This document shows positions 12,224-22,761 of a stretch of 64,000 nt of DNA, piece after piece. This DNA is from Azolla caroliniana (Eukaryota; Polypodiophyta), in assembly GCA_043228905.1 (NCBI GenBank), contig JBHGNT010000002.1:4216001-4280000 (forward strand). Direction: 5' to 3'. The position numbers and the translations under genes are program-made. Position 1 is the stretch's first letter, and the number at the start of each line of letters is the position of its first letter. The notes under the pieces were generated by a model. That model ran no database searches. It was not told the origin of the DNA and worked only from the letters and a program-made list of their open reading frames with translations.

Positions 12224-12306
12224 GTCAAGAGTGGGACTTGAGGCCACACTCCCTATCAAGAACTTGAACTCGAGTCTAGCACCTTAGACCTCTCAGCCAC
12301 CTTGAC
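12224..12306 (-). pseudogene. tRNA-Leu pseudogene
   Basis: The acceptor ends still pair (GTCAAG with CTTGAC). The T arm has lost the normal GGTTCAAATCC, reading GGCCTCAAGTCC on the minus strand, and the anticodon region is altered. It is one of the fuller decayed copies in the cluster. Confidence 0.6.
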
Positions 12307-12516
12307 GCTAACAAACACGAAGGTTCATTATGGATATTCAATATTCATTCACCATGAATGAGACCTGAACCCTATAGGCAACTAGAACTTTTAGTCTAAC
12401 ACCTTAGACTAGTCAACCACCTTGATGTTAAGGTTTGTAGAGGATAATGAAAGTAAGGTTAATCATAAATACTCAAATTTCAACCATTTCGGAACAATGA
12501 CTACATGTGCTCTTAA

Positions 12517-12789
12517 ACTGTTCAGGAACCAGACCAAGTCAATTTTATTAAGATGAGGATCCAAGGCATCTGGAATTGTCTCGAATAGGACCAAGAGGTT
12601 GGGGCAAAGCATATCAACGAAACAGAGATGTTTCAGATGGCCTCCAGAGAGCCGATGGAACCTATAAACGAGGAAGGAGGCGACCTTGTCGACCTTGAAG
12701 ATGCATCGGGTTTTGATCATATACAAGGTTCAGCTGAGGAGACCGAACATGTCGATGCAGCACCACTGTCAGTTGATCTTAGAGAGTAG
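12517..12789 (+). pseudogene. Possible relic of a host exon, unrecognised
   Basis: The plus frame is open from just after a TAA (12514-12516) to a TAG at 12787-12789, with one internal TAG at 12586-12588. The translation has ordinary rather than repeat-like composition and is acidic towards the end (EPMEPINEEGGDLVDLEDAS). It is followed by AT-rich DNA resembling a 3' flank. I do not recognise the protein. It could equally be chance, since the opposite strand also has an 87-codon frame (12726-12463). Confidence 0.2.
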
Positions 12790-13676
12790 CCTGTTCCAGA
12801 CTTCCTAATGGAGTGATTTGTATTTGTAACTATAAAATTGTAACACTAAACTTGTTTTGGAATATAAGATTATTTTGTTTGAGTACCATTTCTTTACATT
12901 ATCTGATGGTTTGCAAACTTTAAGTGCCTATCATATATTTGTATTGGTTGACTCGCAAAGTATGTGGTTGTTAAGTATAATTTTTATTGAATAGATGATG
13001 ATGAACTTATCGATTGTATGACAAATGTCGGTTATAATTGTTTCTTTATTAATATAATTGAATTTAGCTTTATTCTAGGATTTTTGAGCTCTTTAATCTT
13101 GGTTATTTAGTTTCGAGTGTACATAATAATATTGAGTCAACATTGTTGCTCACTTGATCTTACATTTAGGTTGTTCATATATGATTGGGATATAATGTTC
13201 GTAGAAGGTTTTGGGCATGTGAGGTATATAATGTGATATTCACTTGTGAATATGTGTGTAATTATACCCAAAAATGCAATTTGCTCATTTAATATAACAA
13301 GCTTTATAGGATTTAGAGAGAAATGTAGCATTAAAATTGTGTTTCTAAAATTGTTCAATTGGATTTAAATTCAACATTATGTAAAATGAAGCATATTACA
13401 ATGATAGTTGAAAGCATTCTCGTAATCCAAACGAATGTCTGGCTAAATGTGTATGAATTGAGAAAATATAGGTTAAATTTGAAATCTTGATAATATTAAC
13501 TATGTTTTTTATTGATTTTTTTAAAAGTCATGTGCGCATGTGTGATACATTCTTGAAAGTTTGTTAAAAAATTGTAATTCTTGACATCTCATGTATTTAT
13601 CAATAAAGGAATGCGACATATTACTTGTTCTAAATCATCTGGTGTTAAAATAGTTGCGACGGAATGTCACAACATT
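12790..13676. other. AT-rich spacer, nothing recognised
   Basis: There is no open frame of convincing composition, no LTR ends and no tRNA-like sequence. The DNA is AT-rich and appears unique within the window. Confidence 0.5.
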
Positions 13677-14564
13677 GTTAAGGGTGGGATTGGAACCCAT
13701 GCTCCCTTTTGAGAAATGGAACTTAAGTCTAGCACCTTCGACCACATGAGAACCTTGGTATCAACACATTTCTTGAAACATATAAAATAATCGATATCAA
13801 ATCCCCCTCTCTCTTTCGAGAACTACAACTTGAGTCTAGTGCCTTAGACTGCTCAACCACCTTCACGTAACATATATATTCAAACATATCAAAGCAAGGT
13901 TGATCATGAATACTCGATATCAAGGATTGTCAAGAGTGGAATTTCAACCCACACTCTGTTTCGAGAACTAGAACTTAAATCTAGTGCCTTAGACCACTAA
14001 CATGTCCCTTTCAAAACTAGAACTAGAGCCCAACACATTAGAGTTCATAAATTAAACTCATCAATCCTAAATAGATTTCTTTCATAAATTCATGGTAGTT
14101 TCTATTACAAATATCCTCAATGGTTATTTTAAAAATAGTGGACAAATACATGCATGTGTTCCTTTTTAAGAAAAAAATACGATCAACATATACATAGGAA
14201 GATATGAAATAAGGTTGGTCATGAATACTCAATATCAAAGAACTTAAGTTCACGAATGCCACAATATCGTTAAAATTAGACCACTTGGCCACCTTTACAT
14301 TAATAAATAACCAATTGCTTAATACGATTAATGAAAAGAAGAACTTATAGAATCTCCTCTTTTCATGTAGGAGAGAAGTTCCTAAGAGAATCATAGAAAT
14401 AGATATAGTCATTCAATGGGTGAAGTAACGATTCCTCATGGAATGCCCCCACCTGTTCTAAAAAAGGAAAACTTTTAGTACAAATTCCATGGAAGTTGGG
14501 GTATTTGGGGAGGATATTTCGTAAGTAAAGATCCCAAATGTTAATGTTTTGTGATGGAAATGGA

Positions 14565-14702
<138 letters not shown>

Positions 14703-14748
14703 TCATGTATACTTAATATTAATTCACCATGAATGAATGCGATAACAT

Positions 14749-14832
14749 TGTCAAGAGTGGGATTTGAACCCACGCTCCCTTTCAGGAACTAGAACTTGAG
14801 TCTAGCGCCTTGGACCACTCGGCCATCTTGAC
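14749..14832 (-). tRNA. tRNA-Leu(CAA), apparently intact
   Basis: All parts fold. The acceptor stem GTCAAGA/TCTTGAC pairs at seven of seven positions (14832-14826 with 14756-14750). The D arm has an A box (TGGCCGAGTGG). The anticodon stem CTAGA/TCTAG encloses CTCAAGT, giving anticodon CAA. A long variable arm (TTCCTGAAAGGGAG) is the class II hallmark of Leu. The T arm GTGGG/CCCAC has a perfect B box (GGTTCAAATCC). The anticodon CAA reads UUG codons. There is no intron, although many plant nuclear tRNA-Leu(CAA) genes have one. Being one of a cluster of decayed copies, it may be a recent repeat rather than an expressed gene. Confidence 0.7.
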
Positions 14833-15573
14833 ACGAAGTTGTGGATATTGCTAGACCTCTAAGTTAAAAAGAGTGTCGTATATTTTTAATTGGTACTACA
14901 AGTAACAAAGCTTATTTTCTTTTGGTTATTTTTCTTTATTGGGAAAGAAAACTAGTGGATACATTGTCAAGAAATCATACTAATGTTGATCGCCACAACA
15001 ATGTCAACAATGGGATTTGAACACACTCCCTTTCAAGAAAAGTCTAAAGTATAGTCAAGCACCTTAGACCACTCAATCACCTTGGCATGAACATATACAT
15101 CACCTTGCCACCTTCACTTCATAAATATACATTGAAACACATGAAAGCAAGGTTGATCATGAATACTCGATATCAAAGAATTTACATTTATGAATGCCAC
15201 AACATAATTTATCAAGAATGGGATTTGAACCCACTCTCTTCTTTTAGAGCTAGATCTCAAGTCTAGCACCTTAGACCACCCGACCACCTTAATGTCAAGA
15301 AACATGTACAAACAAACAAAAATGATATAATTTTGATGCGCTCATAGGTTGAGGGCTTTCATCGTGCATGCGTACGTGTGTGCGAGTTGTTCGCCAAGAC
15401 TAGTTACTAGTCTGTGAACTTAGCCAATTTCTTTCTAGATCTTCATACTTCTATACCTTTACAATCTTATGAAAAAGGTGGCAAGGTGTTCATCTTTCTT
15501 AGAGTGTTGCTTAAGAAGGTTCACCTTGGATACTTGATATCAAAGAACTTCCATGTATAAATTCCACAACATT

Positions 15574-15656
15574 GTTAAGAGTGGGATTTGGCCCCACACT
15601 CCTTTTCGAGAAATAGAACTAGTGTTTAGCACCTTAGACCACTTGGCCACCTTGGC
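15574..15656 (-). pseudogene. tRNA-Leu pseudogene
   Basis: This is full length but damaged. The T arm reads GGGCCAAATCC in place of GGTTCAAATCC, and the anticodon loop has changed. A second, shorter copy follows at 15664-15730 and a third at 15787-15843. Confidence 0.55.
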
Positions 15657-16112
15657 ATAAAATCCCAATCTCTCTATCAAAAACTAGAGCTTGAGTCTAC
15701 TACCTTAGACCACTCGGCCACCTTCACGTAAACATATACATTGAAACATATCAAAGCAAGGTTGATCATGAATACTCGATATCAAAAAATGTCAAGAGTG
15801 GGATTTGAACTCACATTCGCTTAGGCCACTCAGCCACCTTGAATACAACTTCCTCATACATGTCCCTTTTAGAAATAGAACACCTCAGAGAGAATACTTT
15901 GTCAAATATATTACACTCATCAATCCTAATTAGATTTTTTTGATTGAAATCATGGTAATACAAGTTTTCTATCACAAATATCCTTAACTACTATTAGAAC
16001 AATTGTGGGAAAATGCACGTGTGTGTTCCTTTTTAAGAAAAAATATGATAAACATATACATAGGGATATATAAAAGCATACTCGATATTAAAGAACTGAC
16101 CTATGTTAATGA

Positions 16113-16760
16113 ATGCCGCAACGTTATCAAGAGTGGGATTTGAAACCATACTCCCTTTTGAGAACTAAACTTGAGCCAACACCCATCATGATACACTTTG
16201 TTGAATATATTAAACTCGACAATCCTAAAGTTCAAGTGAACAAAATACCAGTGGTGGGCAAACGTTGCATATTCTTAAAAGTCATGAAATATTATACCAC
16301 TCACATTCTTATTGTTTCACACAAACTTAAGACCTCCACAACTTAGAAAGTTATGCACATGTCATGTTTTGAGCATTACACATATTATCCTCCCCATATG
16401 GTTGAATACATACTACACATGTGCAATCACGTCCATCCCCTTGTATAACCTTAGAATCAGTATGCGCGGTGTTCACTCCAAACCTTAATAAGTCCATTTT
16501 AATGTGGTGCACAATGCACACAACAACATGTGTTCCTTTCTTTTAACTTTCTAACAAAAAAATGTTTCAAACTTTGAAACTTGCGAAATCCAACAGGGTG
16601 CTTGAATTTTGCTCTTTGAAGTTCATGATGAAGGCAGCCTACAAATAAAAATATATAGTCAACAAACAAAGTTAATATCAAAATCAATATACAGTATGAA
16701 TAAAAATGAAAGAACTAATTACCTCCATCATCTTGGAGAAGTGTCTAGGGTGAATTTCTT
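16113..16760 (-). pseudogene. Cys-rich transposase-like relic with a candidate intron
   Basis: The minus strand from about 16670 reads through RKFQSLKHFFVRKLKERNTC and then CCVHCAPH before a stop near 16499. Further Cys pairs (CTCVVC) follow after it. A plausible 84-bp intron (GT at 16722-16721, AG at 16640-16639) sits upstream of this exon. Clusters of the form CCCxxH followed by CxCxxC occur in transposase-like proteins I have seen from non-seed plants, but I cannot name the family. Stops throughout indicate a relic. A decayed tRNA-Leu-like repeat overlaps the low end. Confidence 0.25.
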
Positions 16761-16911
16761 ATTTACCTCGACTTAGTTGTTGTCTAACCCATGTCCTTTT
16801 TATTTCGTGAAACAAGAGTGGTGTTCATCCAAACAACAACCACTTTCTCAACAATCTCTTAATTGAAAACTGAGGTCGTCAGTGCGAAAACAATAACAAC
16901 ACTATAGGGTG

Positions 16912-17329
16912 TGTCGTGACTCGTGAGAGAGAGAGAGAGAGAGAGAAAGAGAAGACAAGAAATGGAAAAAGGATTATATTGTGAGAAAACAAGGTTACAA
17001 AGAGTAGGCTAAAGGCTAAAGACTGGTGTTGAACCGAATGAGTTGTGATGAATGAATTGACACCTATTTATAGGTCCTTATGGAGTATTCTAAAATGTTC
17101 TAGAAAATTTTAAATATTTATGATATTTAATATAATCATGGAATATTCTAGAATGTTCTAGAATACTCTAGATTGTTCTAGAATACTCTAAATATCTTGT
17201 AATAACTAATAATATATTTATTATAACTATACATCATATATGTTATTATAATGGTTAAAGGTCTAATATGTAGACCAAGATGTCGTGGGTTCGAATCCTT
17301 GTAAGTTCAAAATGTATGTCTTCATGACA
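16912..17329 (-). mobile_element. Solo LTR of the self-priming chromovirus family
   Basis: This minus-orientation LTR of 418 bp starts TGTCATGAAGACATAC (17329) and ends GAGTCACGACA (16912). It matches the chromovirus LTRs at 22762 and 48966. Target duplications are GGGTG (16907-16911) and AGGTG (17330-17334), differing at one base. The empty site survives in the sister Copia LTR near 21890, where ACTATAGGGTGAAGAA is uninterrupted. The LTR carries a (GA)n tract, a TATA box and the 12-nt self-priming string. Confidence 0.9.
17029..17072 (-). promoter_or_regulatory. LTR TATA box and predicted RNA 5' end
   Basis: On the minus strand TATAAATA starts at 17072, and CATTCGGTTCAA starts 32 nt downstream at 17040 (to 17029). 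The 12-mer is identical to the one in the 5' LTR of the chromovirus at 23042-23053. Confidence 0.7.
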
Positions 17330-17923
17330 AGGTGAAGAAAGACAGGTTATGATGTATACATAAGCAAAATCGTGGAGAAACAGATTGAGCAAGACAACTT
17401 CACAAGGATTAAGATCAAGAAACAACATAAGGAGAGAGAGAGACATAGAGGCACAAAGCTATAACTGTATTATTCAAATCTCAAGGTACAAAGGATGGAG
17501 GCAACAACATCATCATGAACTAGCTTACAAAGCTCAATTATAAAGTAACTAAGCTAGGGCAATTTCCCTTTAGTACCAATAGGCACAGTTCCGGCTCAAA
17601 CCAAACTGAACCGTTAAACCGAACTCAAACCAAACTGAACTGTTAAACCATGGTTTAACGTTTATTGGTTTCAAAAAATTTTAATGGTTTGGTTTGGTTT
17701 GGATTGGATTTTTAACAAACGGTTTAGTTTCAGTTTGGTTTGGTTCTAAAATTCAGCTTTATCGATTTATAAATTTAAATGGTTTGGTTTAAAGTTTTAT
17801 TGGTTTTAGGTTTTTCTTTTTTACCTTAACAGTTTATTAATTTAATGGTTTTTTATCGATTTAATTAATTAAACTTAAATGCTTATTTAATTTAATGGTT
17901 TAATTAAAGTTTCGTTTATTAAT

Positions 17924-18412
17924 TTAACTTGAATGCTTATTTAATTTAATGTAAAGAAACCAAACCGAACCTTGCCCATTGCTAGTCACCCTCTTTGAGA
18001 ATGACAAACGGACCAAGTACAAGCTGGAGGTTCCCCGTGTGGAGTGTCCACCCTCCTGAGGAGAATCTAGCATGAGTTGTGTGACCGAGATCAACGGCAT
18101 AGTAAGCTCAAGTACATGTTGAACATTGTGTAGTACAAGGGTAGAGCCACCCGAAAGGTTGAGTTCTACCATGCCGATGCCAATTATAGCACAGTGATGT
18201 GAATTGCCAACTCGGACTGAGTCAGAGTGTCAAGCTGAGTATTGCCGAAATTGCGATCTATGAGAAGTCACATGATACGACGCTCTTGAATAAAGAAGCC
18301 AAGGCTTTAACTCTTCAATCATAAGTAGAATTTCCAATTCGACTAATTTCTCAATAAATAATATGTTTGGGTCATCTATCAAAACTTCAATTGATGAACC
18401 GACAAAGTTCAC
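17924..18412 (-). pseudogene. Copia protease fragment
   Basis: Two minus frames (18412-18230 and 18172-17924) match residues about 280-400 of the Copia polyprotein at 52315-55719. The active-site region reads LLYSRASYHVT where the intact copy has LLDSGASFHVT, so both the catalytic Asp and the Gly are lost. The second part holds the conserved GGSTLVLHNV segment. This is a dead remnant. Confidence 0.75.
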
Positions 18413-19569
18413 TTCCTCTTGTCGGTCACCCTTTCGATCTGCTCACCAAGGTTTGTCGTTCTTCGCCTAAAGGGCGCAACATTCGACCTTTATGTGTCCA
18501 AGTTTGTCCAAGTTTCTTACAGTAATTGCATGTCCGATTGTCCATGGACTTGCTCCGACTTCGAGCATCTATCAGTTGCCGGGAAGAACTTTTTACCCGA
18601 TTGTTCGGTGTCTTTTTGCTTAATCATGAACAAATGTTCTTCTCCGAGCGTCTTCAAGCAAATTTGAGCTCTTGGCTTCGGCATAACTCATGGTTGTTCC
18701 TAATGCATTGCACACATTGGTGACAAACATTTCCCAAGAAAGAGGTAGGTTGCTCATCAATACAAGTGTCACAACATAGTGACATCAAATGCATAACTTC
18801 AGCTGATGAACCGACAAAGTTCACTTCCTTTTGTCGGTCGCCCTTTTGATCTGCTCACCGAGCTTTGTCGTTCTTCGCCTTAAGGGCACACCATTTGCCC
18901 TTTATGTGTCCAGGTTTCTTATAGTAATTGCATGTATGATTGTCCTTGGACTTGCTCCGACTTCGAGCATCTATCGGTTTCCAGGAAGAACTTCTTACTC
19001 GATTGTTCAGTGTCTTTTGCTTAATCATGAACAAATGATCTTCTCTGAGTGTCTTCAAGCAAATTTGGGCTCTTGGCTTTGGCGTAACTCATGGTTGTTC
19101 CTAACGCATTGCACACAATGGTGACAAACGTTTCCCAAGAAAGAGGTAGGTTGCTCATCAATACAAGTGTCACAACATAGTGAACATCAAATACATAACT
19201 TCAGCTGATGAGCCGACAAAGTTCACTTCCTCTTGTTGGTCACCCTTTCGATCTGCTCGCTGAGCTTTGTCGTTCTTCACCTTAAGGGCGCAATATTCGG
19301 CGTTTATGTGTCCAGGTTTCTTATAGTAATTGCATGTCTGATTGTCCTTGAACTTGCTCCAACTTCGAGCATCTATCAATTGCCGGGAAGAACTTCTTAC
19401 CCGATTGTTCGGTGTCTTTTGCTTAATCATGAACAAATTATCTTCTCCGAGCGTCTTCAAGCAAATTTGAGCTCTTGGGTTCGGCGTAACTCATGGTTGT
19501 TCCTAACGCATTGCACACAGTGGTGACAAATGTTTCCCAAAAAAGAGGTAGGTTGCTCATCAATACAAG
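18393..19569 (-). repeat. Triplicated Copia gag segment, about 400 bp per unit
   Basis: The phrase GATGAACCGACAAAGTTCAC starts at 18393, 18805 and (with one change) 19207, spaced 412 and 402 bp apart. Each unit encodes the end of Copia gag on the minus strand, including a zinc knuckle in which the second Cys became Tyr (CNYYKKPGHI). The first two units end with about 30 bp identical to the start of the LTR at 19570 (TGTCACAACATAGTGACATC). Triplication therefore came after that element inserted. Confidence 0.85.
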
Positions 19570-19663
19570 TGTCACAACATAGTGACATCAAATACATAGT
19601 TAGTGAGGATTGAACCTGCAGCCTCACATCTACAAGACCTCATGCCTAACCATTTCAATATGA

Positions 19664-19925
19664 ACATGTATTTATATACAATAGTTTAGTATTGTTATTC
19701 TAGCATATAATACATTCCGGAATATTCTAAAAATATTCTATGGTGTATTCTAGATGGGTATATTCTAGCGATATTTGTCGGGTATATTCTAGAGATAGTT
19801 CTCAGGTACTCAACAAATATCCCTAGAATATACCCATCTAGAATACACCATAGAATATTTCTAGAATATTCTCGAATGTACTATATGCTAGAATAACAAT
19901 ACTAAACTATTATATATAAATACAT
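19664..19925. repeat. Inverted repeat within the left LTR
   Basis: The stretch about 19664-19777 is repeated in reverse complement at about 19812-19925, leaving a loop of some 34 bp. Both arms contain the LTR motif GTATTCTAGATGGGTATATT. The right arm replaces the TATA and RNA-start region seen in the intact LTR at 20508-20980. Transcribed, it would form a long hairpin. Confidence 0.8.
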
Positions 19926-19955
19926 GCTCAAATCGAAACTGTTAGACATGACAGT

Positions 19956-19967
19956 TTGAAATCCCTT
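19956..19967 (+). other. Putative self-priming site of the non-autonomous element
   Basis: Two bases after the left LTR end (ATGACA, then GT) comes TTGAAATCCCTT. Its reverse complement AAGGGATTTCAA matches AAGGGATTCAA at 20809-20819 in the right LTR apart from one extra T. The spacing from the LTR end equals that in the chromovirus (44194). Confidence 0.6.
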
Positions 19968-19984
19968 CCAACTGGAAGCATCCG

Positions 19985-20460
19985 CTCGTTTGTGTTTCCG
20001 ATGAGGACAACACATGGTCAGTCCCGTTCTCATTCCCGCTAAGGTCCGCATGGTCGCTCATGCATGTTTGTGTTCCAGTTCCTGGTGAGGGCTGCATGGT
20101 CGCTCATGCCCGCTCGTGTTCCAATTCCTGGTGAGGGCCTCGCATGGTCGCTCACTCCTGTTCGTGTTCCAGTTCCCGGTGAGGACCGCATGGTCGCTCA
20201 TGCCCATTCATGTTCCCGATGAGGACTACACATGATCGCTCATGTCTGTTAGTGTTCTAGTCTTTGGTGAGGACCACACATTGTCCCTCACACCCGTTGG
20301 GGTTCTAGTCTCTTGTGAGGACCGTACATGGTCGCTCACACCCGTCGGTGTTCCAATCTCCAGTGAGGACTGCACATGATCGCTCAAGTTTGTCGGTGTT
20401 CTAGTCTCCGGTGAGGACAACATATGGTTCCTCACTCCCATCGGTGCTCCAATTCCCATC
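19985..20460 (-). repeat. Coding-length minisatellite, about 48 bp, some ten copies
   Basis: Units such as GTGTTCCAGTTCCTGGTGAG, then GCATGGTCGCTCATGCC, recur through the interior of the non-autonomous element. Where the period is exactly 48 bp the minus frame stays open for 77 codons (20459-20226) and shows a 16-residue repeat (SDHVRSSQETRTPTGV). It could be a repeat protein or simply a frame-neutral minisatellite. Confidence 0.7.
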
Positions 20461-20776
20461 CACCCCTACACCACACTTTCGAAAAGGCGGCCTAAAGGGG
20501 AGGATAATGTCAAGACACAATGACATCAAATACGTAATTAGTGAGGATTGAACCTACAACCTCACATCTATAAGAAGTCATGCCTAACCATTTCGATATG
20601 AGCATATATTTATATATAATGGTTTATTATTGTTATTCTAGCATATAATACATTCCAGAATATTCTAAAAATATTCTATGGTGTATTCTAGATGGGTATA
20701 TTCTAGAGATATTTGTCGGGTATATTCTAGAGATATTTTTCAGGTATATTCTAGGGATATTCAATCTTAGAACTTG

Positions 20777-20819
20777 TATAAATACTTGTAACTTCCTTGG
20801 TCCCTTTCAAGGGATTCAA
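20777..20819 (+). promoter_or_regulatory. LTR TATA box and predicted RNA 5' end (non-autonomous element)
   Basis: TATAAATA starts at 20777, and AAGGGATTCAA starts 32 nt downstream at 20809. The same 32-nt spacing occurs in all three chromovirus LTRs of the window. Confidence 0.6.
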
Positions 20820-20980
20820 CACCAGCCATTGACACATCAATCTAAGTTTCGCCTCATCTTGTCTTCTTGATCTTTATCTTTGTCTTCATGCTCTTGTGTC
20901 ATTCCCAACTTCTTAAGTTCCACGCTCTTAGCCCCATCATCCATGCTCCGTCCGAGTCCACGATGGGTTTGTTCGTGACA

Positions 20981-21092
20981 CAATTGGACCTTTGACGATC
21001 AAATAGTCCTGCATTTGTTCCTTCCAGAAGTTGAAGTTCGAGCCGTCAAACTTCTTCAAACTCATCTTTGATGAGCCGGATGTTGAAGCCAT
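20981..21092 (-). pseudogene. Copia gag N-terminus
   Basis: The minus frame from ATG 21092 reads MASTSGSSKMSLKKFDGSNF and then NFWKEQMQDYLIVKG, nearly identical to the start of the intact Copia polyprotein (ATG near 55716). It breaks off near 20981, where the non-autonomous element ends. The next 110 codons of gag are missing. Confidence 0.8.
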
Positions 21093-21843
21093 CTTAATCT
21101 GTGTTGGTTGAAGACTCTGTCCGGAATTGGCTATGAACGATAAGTGAGTGCAGCCAACTAGCTCACCCGAACTCGTTCTAGCCGGATTGGACACGTGTCA
21201 AACTAGCTTTAGTTGTCGGCTTGTTCTGTCTAGAGTGGCTATGGCCGAATCAAATTGTTGCCTAGCCGAATTGGACACGATTTTGCCAATTAAATGGTCG
21301 AAGGCTAATTTGAGAGCCGATTTCAAATAAGGCACTAATTGTGCTAATTGCAATGCCAATCAAAGATGTTGATCTCAATGCCGATCCTGCTTGAGATGAC
21401 TACAACAAACGGAGGGACAAAATAGATTGGTCTTCTCGAATGTTTGTTTAGCCGAATTAAGCACAGATAAGGTTGATCAAGGTGTCGATCATGATGTTGA
21501 TCCTACTCTGAGTGACTACAGTGGATAAGTGGGCAGCGTCGACTAACCTATCCGAATGCCAGTCAGTCAAATGGAGCAAAATGGTGCCATATGGATCAAG
21601 ATTCCACTCCAAACTACTACAACCATGGAAGAAAGTACAGCTGGAAGTGCAAATCGACAGAGTGTTTATTCTCATTGAATGTGATCTGGTGAGTTGCCGA
21701 TCAAAAGATTTCAGTCGAACTGAAATCTGAGAATTTGTTCCAAAGTATGACCAACTTGTAATCTTAAAGGCCTACAACAAAAGTGTTGATGAAGACAAAT
21801 GACGGTCAACAGCAGATTGAAGAACCTTCGCTCTGATACCAAA

Positions 21844-22162
21844 TATTGAAAACCGAGGTCGTCAATGCGGAAACAATAAGAGCACTATAGGGTGAAGAAA
21901 TACAAGTACTTCACAAGGATTAAGATCAAGAAACAACGAAAGGAGAGATAGAGAGACAGAGACAGAGATAGAGGTACAAAGTTGTAACTATATAATCTCA
22001 AATTACAAAGAATGGAGACAACATCATCATGAACTAGACTACAAAGCTCAACTATAAAGTAATTAGGGCAACTACCCTTTCACATTATTAAAGAATTGTC
22101 CTAAACCTAGATTTTACGAAAGGGATAATGTGAATATGGCCATTAGACACTCGTATTCGACA
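21844..22162 (-). mobile_element. Promoter LTR of the decayed Copia, with tRNA-iMet primer site
   Basis: The LTR runs from GTATTCGACA-type sequence (22162) to the altered end at 21844 (TATTGAAAAC where the young copy has TGTTGGAGAC). TGGTATCAGAGC, complementary to initiator tRNA-Met, occupies 21841-21830 on the minus strand. This LTR preserves the empty target site of the solo LTR found in its sister at 16912. Confidence 0.8.
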
Positions 22163-22756
22163 CTCTTGAGACAAGACATCACTTCTTTATCTACTACCAA
22201 ATCTCACCCATTTAAATTGTTTTGATTATATATTTCTTCAATGTTTCCACAACTTTCTCCTTTGAATTCAAAGGGCTAGTGCAACTTTTGCATCCCTATA
22301 TCTTTTTAACATCCCATTTATAACCATGCGAAGTGTTACTCTCTTTACAATAAGGTTATTTACACTCTCTACCCCTTTCACTAAGTCTAAGGATGACTCC
22401 ATGAACTCCCGAGTCCCTAAACCTTATATTCTTTGTGTGTTCATTTAAATTTTGACGGTATAACACTCTAGAAATAATATCTCTATGATCTTCCTTGCTA
22501 AATCTCTTTATAACCTCCAATAAGTAACAAAGTATGAAGAACGACACGTTGCTTACTCCTTTCAGATATTGGTCTAATACTTTGGTCCATCAATACTAAA
22601 GACACCTCAATCTCATTTATTACCACCATTCTCAATATATATATTACTGACAATGAATACTTAAGACAATAATAGGTAATGAAGGTTATAGTAAGAAATA
22701 GTGGACTTTTTAAACCAAATGGAACCTACGAGCATAAGAAATCAATAAATAAGAAT
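22163..22756. other. Target sequence left of the chromovirus
   Basis: I see no gene or element in this stretch. It lies between the decayed Copia and the chromovirus and is continuous, across the insertion, with the sequence after 49378. Confidence 0.5.
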
Positions 22757-22761
22757 GTATC
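22757..22761. other. Target site duplication GTATC (left)
   Basis: GTATC lies immediately before the 5' LTR and again immediately after the 3' LTR at 49374-49378. A 5-bp duplication is standard for Ty3/Gypsy integrases. It ties together two LTR pieces 26 kb apart. Confidence 0.85.

Larger units (their letters stand above)
19570..20980 (+). mobile_element. Non-autonomous LTR element, related to the self-priming family
   Basis: The left LTR starts TGTCACAAC at 19570 and ends ATGACA at 19953. The right LTR starts TGTCAAGAC at 20508, preceded by a polypurine tract (AAAGGGGAGGATAA, 20494-20507), and probably ends GTGACA at 20980. The tract and the TGTC/GACA ends match the chromovirus at 44192-49373 (GAAAAGGGGGGATAA). 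The interior is only about 550 bp, mostly a coding-length minisatellite, with no gag or pol. I infer that it was moved by proteins of a chromovirus relative. I found no target duplication. The left LTR has lost its TATA region to an inverted copy. Confidence 0.7.
16860..22162 (-). mobile_element. Decayed Copia element with nested insertions
   Basis: The ends are LTRs of the same family as the young Copia at 51179-56747. The promoter LTR is at 21844-22162, preceded on the plus side by a tRNA-iMet primer site (21830-21841). The distal LTR is at 16860-17571 and is itself split by a solo LTR. Inside are gag and protease scraps of the same family, a triplicated gag segment and a non-autonomous LTR element at 19570-20980. 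Integrase, RT and RNase H are gone. A low-complexity stretch (17580-17960) with repeated AAACCGAAC/GGTTTGGTTT strings fills part of the distal half. Confidence 0.75.

Noticed and set aside
12463-12726. 87-codon minus frame opposite the possible exon relic
   Set aside because: There is no domain and no flanking support; the plus frame has the more protein-like composition, though neither is convincing.
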